From positions 1,145,001 through 1,209,000 of the forward strand of contig BLAL01000193.1 in assembly GCA_015698045.1 (NCBI GenBank): a stretch of 64,000 nucleotides of DNA. The letters are read 5' to 3'. The notes beneath the pieces are model-generated. The model was not told the origin of the DNA. It was given only the letters and a program-made list of their open reading frames with translations, and did not search any database. Made by a program: the position numbers and the translations under genes. Origin of the DNA: Rhizophagus clarus. Taxonomy: Eukaryota > Glomeromycota > Glomeromycetes > Glomerales > Glomeraceae. Positions 44,091 through 54,775 of the stretch are shown piece by piece (positions within the stretch are counted from its first letter, which is position 1; the number at the start of each line of letters is the position of its first letter).

Positions 44091-46634
44091 ATGGCGAAAA
44101 ATCAAGATTGGTTTAATAAAAAATATTCGGGAAAAGAAAAAATAAATATTGCTGAAAGCAATAAATTAAAGCTTGGAGGTTTTTTGAAAATAAAAGATTT
44201 TGAGAAGGTAGATAATATTAGTTTGAAGAACTTTGAATTAATCAAATTGGAAATTAGTGGTTGTTCTAAACTTACTCAGATTAACTTACTGGAGCTTTCT
44301 AAACTTAAGAATTTAACTGTAATTAAATGTTCAAACCTAACCACGCTTAATTGTTCGTTAACTGGGTTAACTAGTTTGGATATAAGTGGTTGCGACACTC
44401 TTAAAAATATTGATTTGTCAAAACTTCCTAAACTTTTAAATTTATCTGTAACTGAATGTCAGAAACTGACCAGGCTTGATTGTTCAAAAACTGAGTTAAC
44501 TGATTTGAAAATAATTAATTGCACTCAAATTAATAAGATTATCACTACTACTGAGAATTCTGCTGAGAAGTCTATTAAGACCAAGAGTTTGTACGTGAAA
44601 GGTTATTCAAATCTAACCACGCTTGATTGTTCAGAAACTGACTTTACTAGCTTGGAAATAAGTGATTGTTCTCGGGTTGACTTGTCAAAACTTTCTAAAA
44701 TTACGAGTTTAACTGTAATTGACTGTTTAATAGAAGAGTTTGATTGTTCATCGAAAGAGTTAACTAGTTTAGAAATAAGTGGTTGTCTTGAACTTAAGAA
44801 GATTGATTTATCAAAACTCTTAAAGCTTGAAAGTTTATCTGTAATTAACTGTTCAAAACTAACAAAGTTTGATTGTTCATCAGAAGAGTTAACTAGTTTA
44901 GAAATAAGTGGTTGTTCTGAACTTGATGAAGTTGATTTAAAAGGTCTTCTTAACCTTCGGAGTTTAACTGTAATTAACTGTTCAAAACTAACAAAGTTTG
45001 ATTGTTCATCGGAAGAGTTAGCTAGTTTAAAAATAAGTGGTTGTTCTAAACTTGGTGAAATTAACCCAAAAAATCTTCCTAATCTCGAGAGTTTATCTGT
45101 AGTTGAATGTTCAAACCTAATTAAGCTTGATTGTTCAGAAACTGAGTTAACTAATTTGGAAATAATTAATTGTACTCGAATCAATAAGATTATCACCTTA
45201 TCTAATACTACTAAAAATTCTGCTGAGAAGTTTACTAAGACCAAGAGTTTATATGTGAAAGGTTATTCAAATCTAACCACGCTTGATTGTTCAGAAACTG
45301 ACTTTACTAGTTTGAAAATAGGAGATTGTTCTCAGATTGACTTGTCAAAATTTTCTGAAATTACGAGTTTAACTGTAATTGACTGTTTAAAACTAAAAGA
45401 GTTTGATTGTTCATCAGAAAAGTTGACTAATTTAAGAATAAGTGGTTGTTATACTCTTAAAGAGGTTGATTTGTCAAAACTTCCTAACCTTACGAGTTTA
45501 TCCGTGATTGACTGTCTAAAATTGGAAAAGCTTAATTGTTCATCAATTAAGAAGTTAACTAAATTAGAAGTCAGTGATCTTATTGAACTCGATTGTTCGA
45601 ATACCTCAATTGAAGGATTAAGTCTTAATCTTTGTCCGTATATTACCAAACTCGATTGTTCCAACAACAGTGAACTTATTAATATAGATGTAAGCAACTG
45701 TTTCAAATTACAATATATTGATTGCTCTAACTGTTCTAACAGTAATTTTACTCATCTTGACCTAAGCTATTGCCCTAAATCTATTGAAGTTTACCCTTCT
45801 GATCTGAATATTATTAGAAAAAAAGAAAATATTAAAAATATATTAATAGTTGGTCGCACTGGTGGAGGTAAATCCACGTTAGCCAATGTACTTACTAACA
45901 CTGATAAATTCAAGGAAAGCGCGTACGCGGTTAGTGAGACTAAAGGTTTCAGTAAAAGAGAATTTAAATGGAACGAGATTAATTTTCGTGTAGTTGATAC
46001 TATTGGAGCTGGTGACACCAGTCTAGTTTTAAAGGATGTTTTATACAAAATGGCTGATGGAATTTATTCAATGCCAGAAGGGATAAGTCAGGTTTTATTT
46101 GTAGTTGATGGAAGGTTCAAAAAAGAAGAAATAAATACGTTCAACATGATTAAAGATTCTATTTTAGAAATTAACATTCTTGATTATGTCACTCTCGTGA
46201 GAACTAAATTTGATAACTTTAGAAGTGAAAATGAGTGTAATATAGATATAAATAAAATGAAAAATGAAAGCGATTCGATTAAAAAAATAATTGAATCGTG
46301 CAATAGAGTCATTCATGTAGACAATCCTTCAGTAAATATTGAAGCAGCTGATGACGCTGATGATGATGATGATGATGATATTTTGACCCAAATTAAAGTT
46401 AGTAAAAAGACAAGAGAAAGGTCAAGAAAAATATTACTAGAATACTTAGAGGGCGTACCTCCGGTTAAGGAAAATTATTATTTCAAATTAAAAACGTGGG
46501 ATATGTTACGGGATAAGATTAATACGCTTGCGACATATAAAGATGATAATAAAATACTGAGAGAAATGTCAAAAGCCGATCCGGAACTTGTGGCACTTTA
46601 TAATGTATCTAAAGAACTTTGTTTAATTCTTTAA
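44091..46634 (+). CDS. LRR-AIG1 GTPase with C-terminal CaaX box (847 aa)
   Basis: The largest family member. It starts MAKNQDWFNKKYSGKEKINI. LRRs fill about residues 25-575, more than twice the length in the 534 aa proteins, through repeated 43-residue double units and an internal segmental duplication (KTKSLYVKGYSNLTTLDCSE occurs twice, 220 residues apart). The AIG1 domain starts at about 580: P-loop VGRTGGGKST (587-596), G3 VVDTIGAGD, EGISQVLFVVDGRF, G4-like TLVRTKFDNF, G5-like IHVDNPSVNI, a DDADDDDDDD loop, KLKTWDML tail. It ends ELCLIL (CaaX). All motifs expected for nucleotide binding are present, so with the 36637 gene it is the best functional candidate. Promoter side: T-rich tract then GAATAGAACAAATAAATAAA just before the ATG. 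Confidence 0.93.
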   Translation: MAKNQDWFNKKYSGKEKINIAESNKLKLGGFLKIKDFEKVDNISLKNFELIKLEISGCSKLTQINLLELSKLKNLTVIKCSNLTTLNCSLTGLTSLDISGCDTLKNIDLSKLPKLLNLSVTECQKLTRLDCSKTELTDLKIINCTQINKIITTTENSAEKSIKTKSLYVKGYSNLTTLDCSETDFTSLEISDCSRVDLSKLSKITSLTVIDCLIEEFDCSSKELTSLEISGCLELKKIDLSKLLKLESLSVINCSKLTKFDCSSEELTSLEISGCSELDEVDLKGLLNLRSLTVINCSKLTKFDCSSEELASLKISGCSKLGEINPKNLPNLESLSVVECSNLIKLDCSETELTNLEIINCTRINKIITLSNTTKNSAEKFTKTKSLYVKGYSNLTTLDCSETDFTSLKIGDCSQIDLSKFSEITSLTVIDCLKLKEFDCSSEKLTNLRISGCYTLKEVDLSKLPNLTSLSVIDCLKLEKLNCSSIKKLTKLEVSDLIELDCSNTSIEGLSLNLCPYITKLDCSNNSELINIDVSNCFKLQYIDCSNCSNSNFTHLDLSYCPKSIEVYPSDLNIIRKKENIKNILIVGRTGGGKSTLANVLTNTDKFKESAYAVSETKGFSKREFKWNEINFRVVDTIGAGDTSLVLKDVLYKMADGIYSMPEGISQVLFVVDGRFKKEEINTFNMIKDSILEINILDYVTLVRTKFDNFRSENECNIDINKMKNESDSIKKIIESCNRVIHVDNPSVNIEAADDADDDDDDDILTQIKVSKKTRERSRKILLEYLEGVPPVKENYYFKLKTWDMLRDKINTLATYKDDNKILREMSKADPELVALYNVSKELCLIL
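44450..45440 (+). repeat. Internal duplication inside LRR coding region
   Basis: 44450-44780 and 45110-45440 are near copies offset by 660 bases (220 codons). Between them the block CTAACAAAGTTTGATTGTTC plus AAGAGTTAACTAGTTTAGAA recurs at a period of 129 bases (43 codons). Frame is preserved throughout, consistent with unequal crossing over within the LRR array. Confidence 0.85.
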
Positions 46635-46899
46635 TCGACAAAATTTAATGAATTTGAGTTATAGTTTTTCGTACGTATAGCGCACATTTTATCGAATAAT
46701 TAGAAAGATATTTTGTATATTATTTTATTTATTTAAATAAATTTTTACTTGAGATCTAATTTACTATTTATTATAGAAAGTTAAAAAGGTTTTGTAACAA
46801 CATATTTTATATGGTAACCGATTGATTGTTAGGCAAGGTAAGATCAAGATTTTATCATTTATATTAAATTATCAATAAAGATAACATGGAAACGATATA

Positions 46900-47220
46900 C
46901 TGTATTTTGGTTTATGTGTAATGTCTATTGTGAAATTGGTTAATCATGTAGGAAGACAGAGTTGATAGAAGAAATGAGAACGTTAGAGTCGAATAAGTCA
47001 TTTTTTAAACCCGGTGTTTTTAATTTTAAATACGACACTATTGTGATAACTAGCTTTGAAAAATAAAAACGATCACGAAAATGGTAAAAAAAGTCCAATT
47101 TGCTGAAATATTTTATGTAAACAAGTTTTATATTTGTTGATGATAAGAAATAATCGAAAAATAGGATCAAAACTACGCTATTAAAAATAACTTGGCAAGA
47201 AAATACTTCAAAATTTAGAA
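46900..47220 (+). pseudogene. AIG1 relic
   Basis: Weak plus-strand remnant: FKYDTIVITSFEK resembles the TIVRTKFxNF region, followed at about 47100 by FAEIFYVNK resembling IAKI..IYVDNPP, and at about 47190 by a decayed basic helix. Stops in all frames. It lies just downstream of the 847 aa gene. Confidence 0.45.
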
Positions 47221-47479
47221 ATGTGTATGAACAATGAAAATTTACCAGAAATTCAGATATATATATATTTGCTTCAGTATCCCAAATTTAATCTTTAAAT
47301 CAAATAATACTTTATTAATAATATATTATAAATATGTGGTTCATGGTATATTTAAAAATTTGAAACTATGAAGTTCAACGTTCAACGTTCATTTAGTAAT
47401 GCTTAACTACTACTTGAAATATCCCATAACGATAAATCTTAAGTATGGCAACTATTTTATAAAGTATGCTATTGGTTTG

Positions 47480-48030
47480 ATATACTTTCCCACATGATCT
47501 AACATGATCTAGTATTATTTCTCTTTACTCGATTCTTGTTTTAATTAGCACTATCGTCTTCAATAACATTTGCCGGGGAATTATTCTCTACATAAATGTC
47601 GTCATCACATCTAATTATTTCAGCAATTATATCGTTTTCCTCGCCATTCTTTTTCTTTATCTACATCACACTCTGTTTTATTCTAAAATTAGGAAACTTA
47701 GTCCTCATAATAATAACAATGTCGTTCTTCAAAATGGTATCTTTCAAAAAATTGTATATCTTTGCCGTAATTTCTTGATCGCCTAACTTTCACCTTATTT
47801 CTTCTTCTGTTAACTTTCCATCAGTCATAAGTAGAACCTGAATTATTCCTTCCGACATCAAATTAATTTCTTCTGTCATTCTACTCATCATAACTATAAT
47901 GTTCCCAATTATAACAGTATCAACAACAAATATTTGGTTCCTCTCATTTTCTGAATACGAACTTTGTTAACTGTGTACCCGGTTTCAGTAGATTCACCAC
48001 AATCAGCGCCGCAACTAAAATCATTTTATC
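47480..48030 (-). pseudogene. AIG1 relic
   Basis: On the minus strand most of an AIG1 domain can be followed in order across changing frames: a broken P-loop near 48020, a VVDTVIIGN-like G3 near 47915, a MSEGIIQVLLMTDGKLTEEE box near 47830, TKFPNF at about 47690, and a VDIYVENNSPANVIEDDSAN-like G5/acidic region near 47560. Many indels; non-coding today. Confidence 0.65.
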
Positions 48031-48289
48031 TTTTTAAAAAGTTTGAGGTAGTGCTGTAGTGGATCTAATCTAGATATCTAATGTGGATGATCGTTACACA
48101 ATTATTTTGCCATATAAAATAATTCAACTAATCGCTCATTTATTCCGTCTAGAATGCATTTACATAGTAGGTTGAATTCTAAATAAATGAATTCTAAATA
48201 AAAAGTTCGTAAAAATCAATATTTAAATACACTCAAATTCATAGTTGAGTTTGTTAAGGTTATCACTTTATACTAGTTGTGCATTCTAA

Positions 48290-49080
48290 CAATTTTTATA
48301 AATGTTTATCTAAAGAACTTAAAGAAAGTCATTTTTTGGAATTACAAAAGGTTAATAATATTTTGGGTAAAATTTTAAATTTTGAAATTAAGTCTAGTTT
48401 GCCAATTTTCATTTTATAATAAAACCTTCATAAAATAAGTACATAACGGTATTAGAATATACTTATTTAAAGAATAATTTTAAATTACTTCAAATGGAAT
48501 GATAAATTCAGACGGCCTTTGATAATATATGTGGATAAAATGCTTACATTTACTCATAGAGATTTGGTAATATAAGATTTAAATTATCTTTATTTATTTC
48601 ACTAATTATATTAATTCAATTTTATTTTATTTTATTTTATTTTATGCCATGCAAAAAAAAAAAATTAGCTAACAATAATAGACTAATTATCGCTAACCTT
48701 GGATCATCTGAACGATCAGTAGAAGTTACAACTAGTTCGACAGCTGATGTAATAGGAATGGTTGAATATATCGAGCTACAACGTTTTAGGCGTATCAATA
48801 ACAAAAAGATAAGAAGCCCGATTAGATGTTTTATTTTATTATGGGCGGGCATCCCCCTTTTCCTGATTATCCACGAGACCCATTTGTTATATGTGTATTA
48901 AATCTACGTATCAGTTTTATGAGTCTTAGAGGGAAACCAATTGAAGGTAAACTTTAGAATATCAACAGCTATCAACAGCTTTTACCAAAGATAATTCAAT
49001 TTTAAGAATTTTAGTTAAATTAAAAACCGGTAAATTCCTTGATTTATCGATAGCTATGCAACTAACCTATTCAAGCATCA
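48290..49080 (+). pseudogene. Tyrosine-kinase-like kinase relic C
   Basis: Remains of the same four-exon kinase gene: FFGITK-like exon 2 end before a GTTAATAAT donor near 48346, exon 3 end HRDL before GTAATA near 48567, exon 4 with NNRLIIANLGSSE (DFG position reads NLG), then MVEYIELQRFRRI and an out-of-frame remainder. A TTTTA repeat at about 48618-48644 has expanded in the former third intron. A decayed AIG1 module follows. Confidence 0.65.
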
Positions 49081-49239
49081 TGGCCGGATAGTATTATTGA
49101 TAGTAAACAATCTGGATTAATTATGTCTGACTCTGTGGAGATAAATGAGTAAATTAAAGTATAGAGATTGATTTTAAAAAATCATATATGTTTTATTAAT
49201 AATTATTTCATCGAAACCTACTAAATCAATAATCAATTA

Positions 49240-49870
49240 GATGAAAAAGAAAAAAAGAAAAACTAAGAATTTGATAATAATTGGCTATGCTGATACGAAT
49301 TATCCAATGTATTAAGTACTGCTGCTGAAGAAAGTAAGTAATCGATTAATAAGACTAAAAGGTTCTAGAAAAATTTTGAATGGAAGGGAATGAAAATATT
49401 GGAATAAGAATTATTAGTTAAAAAGAAAGTTATATACGAAAAAGTAATAGAAATAATTATTTGATATTGAAAGTAAAGTCAAATTTTATTTACGATTGAC
49501 GGAAAATTCAAGTTGAAGGTTTCTTTATGGTGACCGGGTGAGTCGGCAGAAACGGAAAGTACATTTTACTCTTAAAGGTATTGCTAAATTTATCAACTGA
49601 ATTTAGAAAAAATGAAGACTAGCGCAAAAAAAGATGAAGCATTTGTTAAAATATGTCAAAATATTGTTTATGTGGACAAAAAGTCGATGATTGTAAAGCA
49701 AATAAATTAATGAGAGAAAGAGAATCAATCAAGAGAAATATTATTGAAGCGCTTTGGAAAAAGTTTTTCAAGAAAAAAAAAAAAAAAAAAATTTAAATAT
49801 TTGACATGGAAACATTTGTGCTTTTACAGCTTGAGTAGATATCTTGGTGATTACAACATTAGGGAAGTTT
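49240..49870 (+). pseudogene. AIG1 relic C (after kinase relic C)
   Basis: Begins with MKKKKRKTKNLIIIGYAD, the basic lead and first P-loop strand of the kinase-linked AIG1 class, preceded by an ATTAG acceptor-like site. It continues with broken frames resembling FEWKGMK, KKKVIYEKVIEI, IVYVDK and the basic helix. P-loop GKS is deleted. Non-functional. Confidence 0.6.
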
Positions 49871-50336
49871 AATGATAGTAATATTAAAATATTTGAAAAC
49901 AATTCGATACAGACCCAAGCTTTTAGTTGATGTTCCTTTTATTTTTATTTATTTCTATTTTTTGGTAAAATAAAATTTATAACGAAGTTATTCTTAATTA
50001 CTTAAAATTTGAATCCTCGTATCATACTGTAATTCTCAAGTTGAATCGTCGAACTTATTTTGTTATGTTCATTACATATCTTTAGCTAACTACTATTTTA
50101 TTTGTTAATCAACTTCACGTGAGATTCTATTAAGTGGTTGATCGACATCATTTGTCGGATCGTCGGGCATTGGTCAAATTTTACATATACTAATTTTACT
50201 AGATATTAGTATGCATAAAACTAAACATCATCATTAACTGTGTAATTCTCGAGCTGTTTATTGTATACACATCAATAATTTGATATTGAATGAATTTGTA
50301 TCTTCAGTTCAGGATATTACATCGACAAACAAACTA

Positions 50337-51032
50337 TTAAATGTTTAGAGACTCTAGATATTCTTCAATCCGTTTGTTTAATTCACCCCACGGTTTTACT
50401 TTGAAGTATCCTTCCTGACATGCTTTATTCAAGTAGTTTAATAATATTTCTCTTGACCTTTTTCTTATTTTTTTATTATTGTTAACCGTGTGTTGATCAT
50501 CCTCATCAGCAATTTGAATATTTGTCGGCGGATTGTCCACATGAATGACATCTCGACATGATTTAATTATCTCAGCAATTTTTTCGTTCTCACTATGTAA
50601 TTGATCTCTATTAATATCACACATTTCTTCGTTTTTAAAGTTACTAAATTTTGTTCTCACAATAGTAACATATCCAAGAATATCCGTTGAAAAAATTGAA
50701 TTCTTAAGCACGTTAAATATCCTTGTTTCTCCTGCTGTGAAATTTCCTTCAATCACAAATAAAACTTGACTCAGCCCTTCTTGCATAGAATAGATTCCTT
50801 CAACTATATTATGCAAAACTTTATTCATGGATAGCCTAGTGTTATCAATTCCAACAGTGTCAACTACACAGTATCTCTTTCCATGCCACTTAAAATCTTT
50901 CTTTTGGAAATTATTTGTCACGCTAATTGAACGTCCACTTTCCTCAAATTCCTCAGTGTCAGATAACACATTGCATAATGCAGATTTACCACTACCGGTG
51001 CGGCCAACTATTAATACATTTAATATATTCAT
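50337..51032 (-). CDS. AIG1-type GTPase, single domain (231 aa)
   Basis: Intact AIG1-only gene with only eight residues before the P-loop (MNILNVLIVGRTGSGKSALCN). G3 VVDTVGIDN, box EGLSQVLFVIEGNF, G4-like TIVRTKFSNF, G5-like IHVDNPPTNI, a short acidic loop DEDD, the basic helix KIRKRSREILLNYLNKACQE and tail KVKPWGELNKRI. It ends LESLNI without CaaX. Walker A Lys and Ser are present, so binding of GTP is expected. It sits in tandem with the broken AIG1 copy at 51106-51874 on the same strand, between kinase relics C and D on the other strand. Confidence 0.88.
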   Translation of the reverse strand: MNILNVLIVGRTGSGKSALCNVLSDTEEFEESGRSISVTNNFQKKDFKWHGKRYCVVDTVGIDNTRLSMNKVLHNIVEGIYSMQEGLSQVLFVIEGNFTAGETRIFNVLKNSIFSTDILGYVTIVRTKFSNFKNEEMCDINRDQLHSENEKIAEIIKSCRDVIHVDNPPTNIQIADEDDQHTVNNNKKIRKRSREILLNYLNKACQEGYFKVKPWGELNKRIEEYLESLNI

Positions 51033-51105
51033 TTTTTCTCCTAAATTAATATAATAACAATTAGTAAAGAATTCATGTTAAATAATCTTGATGTAATACA
51101 CTCTA

Positions 51106-51874
51106 CTAACTTGTTATCTCCTGAGTAACTTGATTATCAATAATGAGTGTTGGACTTTCTAATTTTAAGTCTCGTTCCATTTCAGCGATATTTTCTATCC
51201 CATTTGATTCGATATAACCGGAAATTTTATTATGTAGTTCCTCCCAAGTTTTTAGTTTATAGTATTTTTCTTGACACGTAGTCTCCAAGTGACTTAGTAG
51301 TATGTTTCTTGACCTTGCTCTTATTTTTTTATTATTTTCTACTCTTTCTCTATCATCATCATCTTCAATATAAATATTTATCGGGGGATTGTCCACATAA
51401 ATGATATCTTAATTAATTTAACAATTACTTTACTTTCATAACACGTTTGACTTTTCTCTTCTTTACATTTTTTTTTAATTTTAAAGTTCTCAAATTTCGT
51501 TCTCACAATAGTAATATATCCTGCAATACCACTATTTAAGATTTCTTTTTCAAATGACTTAAATATTCTTATTTCTTCTGCTGTGAACTTTCCATCGACC
51601 GCAAATAAGACCTGACTTATCCCTTCTGGCATCGAATAAATTACTTCACTTATTTTACTATACACATCTTTCTTTTCGATTGAATCAATTCCGATTTCAA
51701 CCACACAATATTCATTCTCATTCCATTTAAAAACTTTCTGGAAATTTCTGGTCCTTTTAGTTGTATAATCATTTTCATAGTATCACATAATACACTGCAT
51801 AATGTAGATTTACCAACGTTAGTATGGCCCATTATCAATACATTCTTAACTCCTTTTTCTTGACTAATATTCAT
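51106..51874 (-). pseudogene. AIG1-type GTPase, two frameshifts
   Basis: Starts MNISQEKGVKNVLIMGHTNV, P-loop GHTNVGKSTLCS. A frameshift after LCDTMK (near 51775) and a second near 51405, where VKLIK should lead to IYVDNPP, break an otherwise well kept gene. G3 reads VVEIGI as in the kinase-linked modules at 2406, and IDSIEKKDVYSKI is close to IKSIEKKDLYNKI there, so it belongs to that subfamily though no kinase precedes it. It ends LESPTLIIDNQVTQEITS. Confidence 0.8.
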
Positions 51875-52447
51875 GTTAACATGAAGAAATTTCTTAAGTC
51901 AAGGGTCCGACGAACAATCGAAGAAATTCTAATGTAAAATAATTTCTAACTCTATAGACTAACAAATGTACATGAGAATAAAATGAGACCATCTACACAT
52001 CGGCGAAGTACATGTACACGGTAGTACAAGATTGTAATGAATATCAGATCAATTGTTTGGTTATTAAAAAAACAAATATTTTTAATTTTTACAAAGTACA
52101 AACTCATAACAAGAAATATGAGCTAAGAAAAAGGCTTTTTAAATGATTGTTCTCTAAACAATTAAAAAATAAATAAAAAAATAAATAAATTAATTTAAAG
52201 AAAACTTTCATGTAAAATACCACTGAAACATAAACTTTGGATTATGAAGCCTGAAAAGTTGTAAAGAAAAATGAAAAATAATGTTTTTTTATAATTATCG
52301 GCTTCACCCTGGCGAGTTTTAATGTATCAGCCAGATCTTTACTAGTACCCGATTATCAATATTAGTAAGTCACGTGGAAATGAAAATTTTTTCGCAGTTT
52401 TCACGTGTTAATTTATCTTTACAGTTATATATAATGTGGAACAATTT

Positions 52448-53410
52448 GCGGAGTAGCATTCGTTGTAGAAAGAGCTGATTGGAAAAATTGTGGAAATAAA
52501 ACGGTATTAAAGATTCTTGTAAACAATCATTCAAAGATAATATTGTCGAATTTGTTAAGGAGGTAAATGTCACTATATATTTTAGATATATTTCTGCCAA
52601 TTTTTATAGAGGTTTAGCTAAAAAAATTTAAAGACGATTTCATCCAAATATAAATCGATTTTTTGGAATTACAAAAAGTTAATAATATTCTACGTAAAAC
52701 TTTGTGATTAAGTCTTGATCTATTAATTTCATCTTATAATAGAACCTTTATCAAATAAATAATGGTATTAGAATATGCCAATCAAGGAAAATCCAGATAG
52801 CCTTGGATGTCGATTAAAATACTTACATTTCAAATGAATTATCATAGAGATTTGGTAATATAATAATTTAAATTATCTTATCTATTCCATTGATCCTATT
52901 AACTTAATTTATTTTTTTCTTATTTTATAGCATGCAAAAAGCATATTAGTTAACAATAATGTACTAATGATTGCCGACCTTGGATCATTTAAACAATTAT
53001 CACTAGTTCAATAAATTCATGCTGGCGGAATAGGGATGGTTGAATATATTGAACCACAACGTTTCAGGGATATCAATTACTAACCGATATCTATCGCTTA
53101 GGTGTTTTATTATGGTAAATTTTCAGAGGCATTCTCCTTTACTTGATTATCCATGAGATCCATTTACATGTATCAGGTTTACGTATTAATTTTAATGGTC
53201 TTAGAGAGAAACCAATTGAATGCACACCTTTAGAGTATTAACAACATCACCAAAGATGCTGGAATGATGACCGAATTCAAGTCCCGATATTGAAACTTTG
53301 ATTAAATTAAAAAAATGGCGAATGACCTGATTCATCGTTAGCTATGCAGCCACAGCCTATTCAAACATCATAGATAATGGATAATATACCCGACTATATC
53401 GAGATAAGTC
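52448..53410 (+). pseudogene. Tyrosine-kinase-like kinase relic D
   Basis: Exon 1 remnant GVAFVVERADWKNCGNKTVL (glycine loop through the VAIK-type Lys) ends at a GTAAAT donor at 52563. Exon 2 contains HPNINRFFGITK, exon 3 VLEYANQGKS and ends with HRDL before GTAATA near 52855, exon 4 has ILVNNNVLMIADLGSFK then VEYIEPQRFRDINY with stops. One base is missing before the PDIETLIKL helix. The reading can be followed to SLAMQPQPIQTS and MDNIPDYIEISQ, then a GTAACT donor-like site. Confidence 0.7.
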
Positions 53411-53489
53411 AGTAACTTTAAGTGTAGAAATTGATTTTATTATATATTTTTATTATTAATAATTTATTATTTAATTGGACATAATCAAT

Positions 53490-54200
53490 TATATGAAAAA
53501 AAGTAAAAAGAAAAACTAATGGTTATGTTGGTAGTGGTGAATCCACATTATACGATATACTGTTGATTTAAGAAAGCAAGTACTCGATTAATAAAGCTAA
53601 ATATTTCCGAAAAAAATTTTGGATGGAAAAGAATGAAATATCATGTAATTAATATCATTGGATTGAGAAATACTAAATTAACTAAAAAAAAAGTTATATA
53701 TGAAAAAATAACAGAAATAATTTATTACAAAGACTATTTGTATAAGGAGAACGAAACAACTATTAAATTATATAAAATATTGTTTGTGTAAACAATGCAG
53801 ACAATCTCCCGATAAATATTTTTATAGATGATAAAGACGATGAAGAAAAAATTATATTAACAGAAAAGAAGAGATCAATATTGCTTTGGTAATATCACGG
53901 AAGTAAAACATAATTTATTGTTAGAAATTCCGACATTAAAATTTAATCACTTTGAAGAAATGAAACGAGTAAACTTCATCTAGAAAATCTTCACAAGTAA
54001 GTAAAAATGTAAAATTCATTTTAATATTAGAAGTATAAGCTATTATTAATTATTTATTAGAATGACTTCTGCTTATACAAACTTAATAAAGATTTTTACT
54101 AATCAACCAACTAATCTAACGAATCTAAAGGAAATCTGTATTAGCTGAAGCACTAAATGGTTCTCACTATTTCGAGAAAAAAGTATAATAAATTTGTCAG
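53490..54200 (+). pseudogene. AIG1 relic D (after kinase relic D)
   Basis: Starts with a basic lead (KKSKKKN), then GYVGSGESTLYDIL for the P-loop, YHVINIIGLRNTKLTKKKVI, NADNLPINIFIDDKDDEE, all in shifting frames. A second fragment at 54125-54180 reads KSVLAEALNGSHYFEKK, another P-loop piece. Non-functional remnants, probably of two modules. Confidence 0.6.
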
Positions 54201-54775
54201 AAGGGAAAGTAAAACTCCTAATAAATTCCTAGTCCTGCGTGTTTCCAACCGTACGACCAATTAATTAATAAATTTAAATTTTATTTTCTTATTCCCACTT
54301 TCTACAATGATTAATAATATTTAAACTATGTATTTAAACTATTTAAACTAATCAAGACACTTTAATCTTCTATCTAATTGAGGTCACTTAGTTGTGTTCT
54401 TTAAGTACGAAAAATGGGTTTTAGTTGACATATCGATTGATTACATAATCCTAACTTTTTTTTTTTTATTTTTAAAAAATATATTACCAAAATCTAATTT
54501 CGAAGTTACACGCAATAAAAATTACACGTCACGTTATGTAACTTATTAACGTTAATAATTATCGTAATTTTACACGTCTTTTATTTATATACAACTTCAA
54601 ATATTTTATGATGGCTATTAATATAAAATTTTGAACATTTGAGAAAATTTTTATGGTACAAATTGTTCTAATTCTGTAATTTTGAATTACCTTAATGAAA
54701 GAACGAGATTATTCTAGTTAATGGTATAGTTTTCAAAATTTATATATCAAATTGAAAAAAATATTTTTTACCATT
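54201..54775. other. Intergenic, no gene seen
   Basis: A+T-rich 3' region of the SPOC-domain gene. No coding pattern. Confidence 0.6.

Noticed and set aside
43775-44105. Minus-strand frames with long poly-Lys
   Set aside because: Translation of the 46-base T run.
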